This document shows, in pieces, positions 48,193-56,584 of a stretch of 64,000 nt of DNA. Positions within the stretch are counted from its first letter, which is position 1. Each line of letters opens with the position of its first letter. Made by a program: the position numbers and the translations under genes. The notes under the pieces are model-generated. The model was not told where the DNA came from. It worked only from the letters and a program-made list of their open reading frames with translations, and did not search any database. The DNA comes from Triticum aestivum (lineage: Eukaryota; Streptophyta; Magnoliopsida; Poales; Poaceae). Where the stretch lies: positions 506,813,914 to 506,877,913 of the forward strand of contig NC_057809.1 of NCBI RefSeq assembly GCF_018294505.1, given 5' to 3'.

Positions 48193-48923
48193 ATGGGCGA
48201 CAACCTCAACGCCAACGGTGCTGCTCCCGTTGCACCGTATGTGTTTCTGTCCTTCCTGTTCAAAATCGTGGTAGAATTCATGATTTATTTTGTGCTTATT
48301 CGGATTAAATCTCGTAGTAACTTGCTCATATATTCAACTGGCGCAACGTCCGCTATAGCCACTCCCGTTTCATGGATGGCCTGGTCGATGCCTCCAAGGA
48401 GCCCTTCGTCCACTGCTATGAGTGCCCGATGCCGTTTTGTGGCTCGCCGGCGGACATGGTGCATCACCTCACGGATGCGTGCAGCGGTCACTGCTGGCCC
48501 TGGGCGGAGAACATCAAGTACGAGACGTGCTACCCGTTCACCATGCTGGAGTCGCTGGAGGATCATCGCCGCCTGCTAGTCTCGGAGGAGGATGTCAACG
48601 TCTTCCTCTTGATCGTGGGCACCGGCGAGGCCCGCGCAGGCCGCCGCCCCGTCTCTGTAATGTGCGTTAGGGGCGACGCCGCTGACGCTGACACTGACAC
48701 GAGGCCGATGTACGGGTGCATGGTTATTGTTACTACCCCTCCAGGTCGCGTGGGTGGCGACACCGGCCTCATTGAACGGACTTGGACTCTGGGGAGCTGG
48801 GACTATCCCGCCAATGTGGACTTGGAAAACCCATGGCATCCTTTACCCACCGACGCGGTGCATGGGGACTCCAAGGAGGTTCACCTGGACATACGCATTA
48901 TCAAGTTAAATGTTGATCATTAG
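48193..48923 (+). CDS. SINA-like E3 ubiquitin ligase fragment, two exons
   Basis: Exon 1 is 48193-48236 (MGDNLNANGAAPVAP), intron 48237-48358 (GTATGT...TATAG), exon 2 is 48359-48923; the join keeps frame and gives about 202 residues. Exon 2 holds half of a SIAH-type zinc finger (CPMPFCGSPADMVHHLTDAC), the SINA landmark SGHCWPW, a LLVSEEDVNVFLLIVG strand, VSVMCVRGDAA, and near the end HGDSKEVHLDIRIIKLN. These match, in order, the C-terminal domain of grass SINA-like ligases. The RING domain and first half of the zinc finger are absent, so it could bind partners but not catalyse ubiquitin transfer. No stop or frameshift is seen. It lies inside the CACTA element, suggesting capture of a host gene. 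Confidence 0.65.
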
Positions 48924-49957
48924 TCTTCACTCAATGTAATACGCTGTCTAAGCATGTGGAGACTTCCATGCAGGATCTTGCTCTATTGCAGTATCACGCA
49001 TGAAGAAAAGTGTATCCATTTATGGTTTATTCTAGAATCTTCCATGTATGAATTTTTACTACAGTACTGGTGAAAGACTTACGATGAACCATTTCTTACA
49101 TCTCCTCTGCCCGCTTGCAAGTCATCCTGATTTAATCCCTCCGTCTAGGTGTATAAGGGCATGGTTAATATTACTTAATAGTATAGCCAATTGTTGACTA
49201 TAAGAAAGTGACATGTCATCTGTAGCCAACATGTATAACAATCGATACTCAAAAACTAATTCCTAAAGATCATTTCTTGCAAAGCACAATAAGTGTTATT
49301 TCTTCACAAGTTTTGGATGCAGATTGAACAGTTGAACGCTTTTGTTTGCAAAAGATACCTTTTTATCTATTTCACCCGGATGTTTGTGAGCTCTAGAGAT
49401 GAAATAATATCCGAAGAAACCTATCGATACCCGTTACACATGAGATGACCCCCACATCCTTTGTCAAAATAAACAACTCCCAGATTAATGCATTTCACTC
49501 TTCGGTGCAACGCACGGGTACCTTACTACTATAGATTAGTACGACCAAAAATTGAACTAACATTATATATAGTACGATAAATGCTGATGCATGTCACCTA
49601 AAATTATATCATTCAAAACTATGTTCAAATACGAATCCAACGATATAGTTTTTGTTGACATGCACTAACATTTTGTCAGTTAAATCTTCAGTCAAATTCA
49701 ATGGGGACTAATAAACCACGACCGATGTAGTAGAAGTGTAGAGGGCGGCGCTGCACGGGAGTCTCACCTCTCACCCCGCTCGTGGCGTGGCAGTAAAGCC
49801 ATCATATCACAAAACCCAACCACTCCCAGTAATAAGTGGCCTGGTAAAATAAACGGACAAGCAACCATCACATCCCTCCGTCTTTTTTGCATTTCATCTC
49901 TCTGCATTTACTTTCTACGGTTCATCTCGCACACTCGATCCCTAGCTTACTACTCCT
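48924..49957. other. Region downstream of SINA-like gene with MITE remnants
   Basis: No supported ORF. A single Stowaway-type end, TCCCTCCGTCTAGGTGTATA, lies at 49138. A single GTGCAACGCACGGGTACCTTACTA end is near 49504-49527. A half Stowaway-like unit ends with GGGACTAATAAACCACGACC near 49720. The partners of these ends were not found. Confidence 0.45.
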
Positions 49958-50063
49958 AGGGCCAGTTCTTTTGGCGGCTTCCCCAGCTTTTCCCACAAGA
50001 CTAGTCACAGTGGAGAGTAACAATAAGGCGCCTCACTCATTTATTTGGGCTTCTAAACTACTA

Positions 50064-50524
50064 CTCCGTCCTAGTTTATTCCTCACAATTGTAATTTGCG
50101 CTAAATTTTGACCAAATATTTAACTGGTTTATTCCTCACCATTGTAATCCCTCCGTCTAGGTGTGTTAGTCATCTTACGGAAACCAGATAATCCAAAAAC
50201 ACTTAGGCGCGGTGCATTAACTTCTACCTCGTTTCTTGACATATCAACCAATAAGAGATAAAGAGTGTGCATGCTTTTAATGACTTGATATATCAAACAT
50301 GACATGCAGTGGTTAGTTCATTGCATGCAATACTATTAATTAGCAAATAAACATTAATCTTTCTCGTTTTCTCCTCCTCCTTGGTCACGGTGCACAACCT
50401 AAGATGACTTACTCACCTAGACGGATGGAGTAGTGCATGTGACATGCACTAACATTTCATTAGTTAAATTTATGATCAAAATTTGACACAGATTACAATG
50501 GGGACCAATAAACCAGGACGGAGG
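50064..50524. mobile_element. Stowaway-like MITE (outer), interrupted
   Basis: The ends CTCCGTCCTAGTTTATT and AATAAACCAGGACGGAGG are inverted repeats flanked by TA (50062-50063; 50525-50526). Further internal complementarity exists (AATTTTGACC/GATCAAAATTTGA). It is interrupted by the MITE at 50147-50430. Confidence 0.65.
50147..50430. mobile_element. Stowaway-like MITE (inner)
   Basis: The ends ATCCCTCCGTCTAGGTG and CACCTAGACGGATGGAG are inverted repeats with TA on both sides (50145-50146; 50431-50432). It is 284 bp and AT-rich, with no ORF. Confidence 0.7.
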
Positions 50525-50893
50525 TAGTAGTTATGGGATTACTAATCTAGAAGCCTAAAAGAACTGGCCCCTGGTACTCCTACTAGTAGTAGTACTCAAG
50601 TTGGAATTCCAATTGCACGACACAACTTGTTAGGCAAAAAATTCGATACAGGGTGTAGGAAGCGGTTTGGGAATTTGCATGCCTTTCCAACCAGTGAGAT
50701 ACTCCGTACAAAGTACGATGAGAAATAACCACAGAGAAGGAAGCTAAAAGTAAACAATAAAGCGAGCATTTTTGCATTTGTTTTGCATTGAATTGTTTCA
50801 CAAGCTTGACTAGTGCTGTTTTTTTACTTTTACAAAAACAGCATCGTAATGTTAAAACGTGCATTTGCACGTACTACATAAGTAATAGTAGTA

Positions 50894-50979
50894 CTCCCTC
50901 CGTCTAGGTGTATAAGTCTTCCCTCCTTCTTGGTCACGGTGCACAACCAAAGATGACTTATTGACTTGGACGGAGGGAG
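50894..50979. mobile_element. Stowaway MITE, 86 bp
   Basis: Ends CTCCCTCCGTCTAGGTGTAT and AAGATGACTTATTGACTTGG...GGAGGGAG are flanked by TA. It shares its TIR and the GGTCACGGTGCACAAC interior with the inner MITE at 50147-50430, of which it is a shorter relative. Confidence 0.8.
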
Positions 50980-51207
50980 TAGCACAGTCTGCAAGCATAT
51001 ATCGAGAGAGACGTGTAGTGCGATAGTATATAGTAAAGTTTGTGCTATATGCACGTCCTTGCAAAATGCGTACGAATACACAAGGTTTCCAAACTTCACC
51101 TTTTACATACTTAATTAAGGATGCTAAAAATTCTTGAACGTTCAAGATTTATCATTTGCGTCCCAAAACTAATGAGATCGCCTTAGGAAACAAAAATTAT
51201 ACTCCTC

Positions 51208-52006
51208 CTAAAAGCCATGGTGCTCGCAGGAGCGCTTGCGGCGCGCCATGAGTGCCCTGGTGCGCGGCCGTTTCCCAGCGCGCTGACACAACGCCTCTTC
51301 CTTAGCCTCGCAACTCACGAGGTGCTGATTGGCGGCTTGCCGGCGGGCGAGCGCGATCTCACCGGTGTGGTGATCTGGCACCAACAGGTACTCCTCCTCG
51401 CTAGAAGCGTGCACCCAGTCCACGTACCGCCAAGCGTAGATGAGGCGCTTGGGCCCGACTGCACTCAGGGCGTCGGTACGGGCGTCCTTCGCCACCCTCA
51501 CGGCCCTCGCACGAGCCTTCTGCCAAAGAGCCAATTGCCTGACTCTCTCGGACGCGACATAGGCCTCCCAGGCAGCTTGTTCCACGGTGCGCTTCTCTTC
51601 CTCGGCCTTCTTCTCCGCCTCTATTTTGGCATGCTCTACTGGAGTCAAAGCCTCCCACAAGGCGGAATCCATTTCAATCCAAAGCTCCTCAAGGCTGGGG
51701 GGGCTCGGCGGGTGGCGCGGTGTTCTCCTCGTAGCGGGGAGCCGACGCGTCCTTCGGCGCGCGTGCTGGCGAGATTGGGAACACCGACGCATCCACCTCG
51801 ACGCGTCGCGGTGAGGAGCGGAACGCCGACGCGTCCTCCTCGACTAGTGGTGGCGAGGAACGGAACGGCGACGCGTCGCGTCGCGGCGAGGAGCGGAACG
51901 CAGACGCGTCCTCCTCGACTAGTGGCGGCGAGGAACGAAACGGCGACGCGTGACCGTCCGCGCGGTGCAGCGAGGGGCTCCTAGGGCTTGGGAGGGGCGA
52001 TGCCAT
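51208..52006 (-). pseudogene. Unrecognised TATA-driven ORF with one frameshift
   Basis: ATG 52006-52004 on the minus strand has good context (GACCACCATGGC) and lies 87 bp below a TATA box. The first part (to stop 51691-51689) is Ser/Pro/Arg-rich with a duplicated segment: DASPFRSSPPLVEEDASAF occurs once and again in altered form. A C7 tract (51703-51697) then breaks the frame. One base fewer would join it to the second part, ending at 51208. That part is Ala/Glu/Arg-rich and helical (AKIEAEKKAEEEKRTVEQAA), then has a Trp/Tyr segment (RLIYAWRYVDWVHASSEEEY) and a basic C-terminus. I do not recognise the family. It could be a recent pseudogene, or a functional gene with a sequence error in the homopolymer. 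It lies within CACTA sequence. Confidence 0.5.
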
Positions 52007-52092
52007 GGTGGTCGACGTGAGAGGGAGGGGGAGGAGATAGCGATGAACGTGAACGTGAGGGGGAGGAGATAGCGATGTCGTGGGAGGCAGAG

Positions 52093-52100
52093 TATTTATA
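52093..52100 (-). promoter_or_regulatory. TATA box of the unrecognised gene
   Basis: TATAAATA on the minus strand within TTGCTATAAATACTCTGCC. A direct repeat CGTTCA...CGCTATCTCCTCCCCC lies in the short leader between it and the ATG. Confidence 0.55.
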
Positions 52101-52145
52101 GCAAGCAATGGCACACCTACGTAAGATATGGACTGAGCTGCACTG

Positions 52146-52236
52146 ACTTAACTGCAGGTCCAGTTGCATCACTGACATGTGGGCCAGACCCCTGTTGGGC
52201 CCATATGTCAGTGACCGAATGCACCTGCAGTTAAGT
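52146..52236. repeat. Inverted repeat upstream of the unrecognised gene
   Basis: Arms of about 40 bp run from ACTTAACTGCAGGT (52146) to ACCTGCAGTTAAGT (52236) with central ACATGTGGGCC/GGGCCCATATGT and a loop of about 10 bp. It lies about 46 bp upstream of the TATA box. It may be a tiny MITE or a hairpin in the promoter. Confidence 0.7.
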
Positions 52237-52909
52237 AACAGCTACGTGGGCATATTTGTTGTAGTAAATTACGGGGGAGCGAAGGGGTGGAAATATTGCT
52301 GGTCACAACAGATTGGACGAGCGCGGGGGGAGGAGAGTCATGCATTCAGATTAAATTAACCCTACTAAAAACCGATATTTTAAACGTGGCTACTCGATCT
52401 GTGGCAACTGGCGAGCCACCGCGCTCCAAGTCATTCACCTGTGGTCCCGACCATCAACTCCTATGGATCAAATTATCACGCGAGCTGACTATTCATACAA
52501 AGGTGCTCCACCACGTACCCGGTACCCGCGAATGCAGCAATCGTGCACCTAGGGTTTTAGGGTTTTTTGTTAACGTTGCCTTTAGGTAACACTCATGTGT
52601 GCGAGACAGCGAGAGGCCGACTGCGTGCGTGCGCCTCTTCTCTTCGTATATGTACTCCACCGTTTGTCTGGTGTCCAAAAAATTATAATAACTACTAGCA
52701 ATGTGCCAATGCGTTGCCACACGATCAAAGTAGATTAATACATATTCACCGATTTGATAGAAAAAAGTCTAGTTTTGAAATACATATATCACTAAAAATA
52801 TGTTATGTTTTACTCAAAATATATTCCTTTGGCGGTTTTGATGAGATAAGGGAGGAATGTTGTTGGTTTCAAGATTCGAGAAGTGGTATATGTCTAATTT
52901 CTACTCTTA

Positions 52910-53347
52910 CTAGCAAGATGCCCATGCGTTGCACGGAACATCAAGATCTTGTGGGAGAAAAGGATGAACGAGTGAACGCCTTATCTGCAAATGTGGTGAA
53001 GAGTGCGGGTAAATTGCCATATTTTCCTTCCTATCCGTCGGATATAAATCGGACGACCTACATTGCAGGATGGCAGGCCCACCATCATCACCAACTCTAT
53101 TTTTATCCCTACTCTTATAAAAAGCGTTGTCGGTGATGATCGTGTGCCTGCCATCCGGCAATATAGGCCGTCCGATCTATATCTGACGGATAAGAAGGAA
53201 ACTATGGCAATTTTGCAAAAAGATACCCACACCCCTCTCCACATTTGTAAATAAGGCCTTCCCTCGTTCATCCTTTTCCCCCACAAGATAAGCTACTCAT
53301 ACAAATGCATCTTGATGTTCCGTGCAACGCATGGGCATCTTGCTAGT
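52910..53347. mobile_element. Fold-back MITE with long inverted repeats
   Basis: The left end ACTAGCAAGATGCCCATGCG mirrors the right end CGCATGGGCATCTTGCTAGT. Complementarity continues over most of the 438 bp (AAGGATGAACGAG against CTCGTTCATCCTT; GATGGCAGGCC against GGCAGGCAC...). A similar single end lies at 52693 (ACTAGCAATGTGCCAATGCG). No clear TSD was found, so the superfamily is open (Mutator- or Harbinger-like). Confidence 0.65.
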
Positions 53348-53716
53348 TGTTGCAAAAAGCCCATGTGTGTGTGAGAGAGAGGGAGAGTGGAGGAGGACGG
53401 AGTGCATGTGTGACAAAGACACAAGGAGTGTGTGTCCGACAGGTATCAGCTTAAAATGAGGCGATAGTGTGTGTTTGTGTGTGCATGATCGAGAGGGCGT
53501 GTCTCAAGAAGGGAAGTAAAATCTACATAGATACAAGGAGCAGGAGAGAGACATGTATGCGATGGTGGAAGCACGAGTGTGCGGGTGTATAGACCTATCT
53601 AGAGGCTAGCTAGTCGATAAATGTTTGTGAGAGAAATACGAGTCGGGGTGCGAAAGCGAGAGTTTTGTGTGTGAGAGAGAGAGGCGGTAGTCGGGAAGGG
53701 GAGTGGAAGCAGGAGT

Positions 53717-53754
<38 letters not shown>

Positions 53755-54220
53755 GAGACGGTAGTCGGGGTTGCTTGGTCGGTAAACAAATGAATAATGT
53801 CAGTCTGGGATGGAGACGAAAAGGAGACCGCAACAAATGTTGTGTCTACAAGAGAGAGAGAGAGAGTAATTTTAGTGGTATGAGTCATATGTAGATGCAT
53901 ATAGGGTGTGTGAGAGAATCCCATAGAGAGAAAGACAAAGTGAAAGACGAGTGGAGACTATGTGTGTGGCGGTGAAAAAGAAAGCTTAGGTACCGAGTGA
54001 TACCAGAGAACAGTAGAGACATGAGAGATAATGAAAACCGTGTAATGTATAATGATAGGGAGAGTGTGACACTTCTCAAGGGAGACGTCGAGAGACCATG
54101 TTTGCGAGGATAGGAGAAACATGAAGTGAGCGTGCGGGTGAGTTGGAGAAAAGAGAGTGATAGCTACCTGAAGGAGCATGCATGCAAGAGAGATGGGCGT
54201 GAAAGGAGTGAACAAAAAAG
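53348..54220 (+). repeat. GA/GT-rich low-complexity region
   Basis: Long purine-rich sequence with many GAGAGAG and GTGTGTG runs, including (GT)n(GA)n at about 53715-53755. Minus-strand ORFs here are Leu/Ser/Thr/His repeats caused by the composition and are not genes. Confidence 0.7.
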
Positions 54221-54780
54221 GGATTCAAATATTTGAATTCGAGATGATGATACATGCAATCCATACTCGAACCAAAATTGATCTATCAAACATGCATACT
54301 CATATGAATTCACGCACATCTATGTTATTTAATATGTAGATATTACTGATCCATACATTTTAGTAGAACATAATTTGGTTAAATTTTTTCGAATTCAACC
54401 TTAAGATTTCGAGATCGTTGTATTTGTAAATCATATTATACATATAAAGGAGCGGAATTCTTTGTTGTGCTTTTGAAAGTATATATAAAAAATGATGTAT
54501 ATAGAATGTAATTCCAATTGAAAATGGATCCCGCCCGAAAAAAAAGTAGAATACAAACGGGATTCGAATTGAGTTGGCACGGTAAACGTGCACTCTGCAA
54601 AATTTAAACGAAGCGGGGAAAGTCGCAGTAACCGCCTGAAACCAAAATATGCGAGATGGAAATCACTATTGCCTATCCCTACCACGCAAAGCCTATCTGC
54701 TGGATTTCTATAGGTTTCGATAGGGGTAGGTTTGTAATTTCACCCAAACGTGACGTAACCGCCTCTCACCCGGATTCATA
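54221..54780. other. AT-rich segment, nothing recognised
   Basis: No ORF with family features, inverted repeat or clear TE end was seen between the low-complexity region and the E2F-like motif cluster. Confidence 0.4.
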
Positions 54781-54788
54781 CACGGTGG

Positions 54789-55068
54789 GCGCCAAAACAC
54801 AGTGTGTCCTCGGCTGAAATCGACTCCCTCCCCGATTCATATTCATACACGGTGGGCGCCAAAAACAAACTCTCGTCGGCAAATATTTGGTGTATGCGAG
54901 ATTACCGTCCTATCCCCAACCGACTAATGTTGTTGTGATGTCATAGAAATTTGAAACGGGGGCTAAGTTTGTAAATTTCCTCGCATTTGAGACAAGCGCA
55001 CCCTGAATATATGGTTCCCCCTTCCTCTCTACCTCCCTTTTCCCCATTCGAACCCCGTGGGCGCCAAA
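54789..55068 (-). promoter_or_regulatory. Three E2F-like motifs upstream of En/Spm-like gene
   Basis: TTTGGCGC (minus strand) occurs at 54796-54789, 54863-54856 and 55068-55061. It fits the E2F/DP consensus TTTSSCGC exactly. All three sit in GTGGGCGCCAAAA, and the first two share a longer repeat, CATACACGGTGGGCGCCAAA. The pyrimidine-rich leader and ATG 55140 follow. The site is where a promoter for the downstream gene would be. Confidence 0.5.
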
Positions 55069-55139
55069 ACACCCTCTCCACCCCACCCTCCTCCATCCAT
55101 CTCCGTCCGCCACCCCGTCCACCGCCGTCCTCCTCCACC

Positions 55140-55410
55140 ATGCCGGAGCTGATACCCCGCCGCCGCCGTCCATTACAAGAGATCGACCTCTCTCATCCAC
55201 GACTTCGGACCGGGATCCTTGCATCCCGTCCTCTCGCTTCATCCCCGCCATCGTCCACCTTGCCGGCGCCGCTCCTACGACCGTCTCGTCCACCGTGCCC
55301 TGCCGCCACCGTCTACCTTCATAGATCTGCTTCCACGCTGCCGACAGCCATCGCTACCGCAGCACCGTCAAATTCTCAGCAGATGCGTACACGGCGCCGC
55401 ACCAGAGGCG
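55140..55410 (+). CDS. Possible first exon of En/Spm-like gene
   Basis: ATG 55140 follows CTCCACC in a pyrimidine-rich leader. About 90 codons (MPELIPRRRRPLQEI..., Pro/Arg/Ser-rich) lead to candidate donors near 55410 (GGCGGTACT). It has no recognised domain. The splice path to the well-defined exons after 56585 is not resolved, and a second ATG|GTACGC donor-like site lies at 55533-55541. Confidence 0.25.
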
Positions 55411-55720
55411 GTACTCTTTTGTATCTGCTCAACTTATTTATCGCAGCAAGAAAATAGATCGCCACTGATTTACTCTGATTTCTTGTCTTGGTTGCGAAGT
55501 TGCCTTTGTCCGATTTGCACCTTCAGATCCACCATGGTACGCTCAACACTATACTCCCAATGCTTATGGTTTTCCCCTTTTATATTCCACACTAGTTAAA
55601 TCACAGTAGACTAAATTTTAAAATTGGGTTAGTCGATTTTTCAGAGCTCGCCAGAGTTCGCCGGTGCGATCGAAGGGGCTTGGGTGGTTGTGGGGCCTCG
55701 CCGAACGAAGAAAACTTGAT

Positions 55721-55764
55721 GCGGGTGGGGGTTGGGGCGGGGGTGGGGTGGGGTGGGGGTGGCG
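55721..55764 (+). other. G-rich run, possible G-quadruplex
   Basis: Eight or more runs of four to five G separated by one to three bases on the plus strand (GGGTGGGGGTTGGGGCGGGG onwards). It lies in what would be an intron of the En/Spm-like gene. Confidence 0.6.
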
Positions 55765-56030
55765 GAGGAACACAGGCGGTGGGGGCCGGTGGTCCGGCCG
55801 GCGGCCCGTGCGGTGTTTTGTATGGGAAGAATTAGAGACGAGGAAGAAGAAGGGTTAGGAGACGTAGGATCTTCATCCAACCGCCTGAAATGGTCAAGAG
55901 ACAGCTGGGAGTTGCATTCTTAATGCGCTCTGGTTCATCATGTGTGGGCACTGCGCAACCAACATTTTATTATCCAAAATCTGCTTGCTCTTCTTTACCA
56001 TGTTCCTCTTCCGTTCTTTTTTAATATGTA

Positions 56031-56189
56031 CTCTCTCCGTTCCTAAATACAAGTCTTTGTATAGATTCCACCATGGACTACATATGGAGCAAAATGAGTG
56101 AATCTACACTCTAAAATGTATCTGGATACATCTGTATGTGATCCATAGTGGAAATCTCTACCAAGACTTATATTTTGGAACGGAGGGAG
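56031..56189. mobile_element. Stowaway MITE, 159 bp
   Basis: Ends CTCTCTCCGTTCCTAAATAC and TTTTGGAACGGAGGGAG with TA on both sides (56029-56030; 56190-56191). It is a classic Triticeae Stowaway with AAGTCTTTGTA near one end and CAAGACTTATA near the other. It lies in the putative intron between the possible first exon and the later exons. Confidence 0.85.
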
Positions 56190-56584
56190 TATGATAGTAG
56201 TACAGTATGTTCCTTGTACTGAAGATGAGCAGGGACATTTGCAGTGTAGAGGTCTATACGGTCGGTTGTGATGGACACTTTGAGCCTCTTTGATTCGTAG
56301 GATCTTGTAAACATAGGAATAGGATTTGTAGTGGCCTGCCCACTTGAATCCTATAAGAATAGCAAGGAAATGCGGGGAGCTGTGTCGCCTTTGAGAGTTA
56401 CACTGATATTAACAGTACCGCACCTTCACTTGAAGAGAGCTGGTATCCGAAGCCTTTCTAGCCGTACCGGCAATACTAGCACATATATTCCAGCAAGTTC
56501 CACTTTGCTGATTTTACTCTGATGCTTAAGGTTTTCCCGTTATATCTACACTATGATCTGTGTAGCTGCTTTGTGTCGCACTAG

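Larger units (their letters stand above)
49958..50573. mobile_element. hAT-like MITE containing two nested Stowaways
   Basis: The ends AGGGCCAGTTCTTTTGGC and GCCTAAAAGAACTGGCCCCTG form imperfect inverted repeats. The flanks CTACTCCT (49950-49957) and GTACTCCT (50574-50581) match at seven of eight bases, as an 8-bp hAT-type duplication. It has no coding sequence. Without the two inner MITEs only about 150 bp remain, a typical MITE size. Confidence 0.55.

Noticed and set aside
51217..51984. Plus-strand ORF of 255 codons
   Set aside because: It is the complement of the TATA-driven minus-strand ORF; it lacks start context and its Arg/Pro/Thr repeats mirror the duplicated segment.
53606..54215. 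Minus-strand ORFs rich in Ser, Leu and His
   Set aside because: Produced by GA/GT-rich low-complexity sequence.
55641..55923. Overlapping ORFs on both strands at the G-rich run as a gene
   Set aside because: Driven by the G/C run; no domain, no splice link to neighbours.
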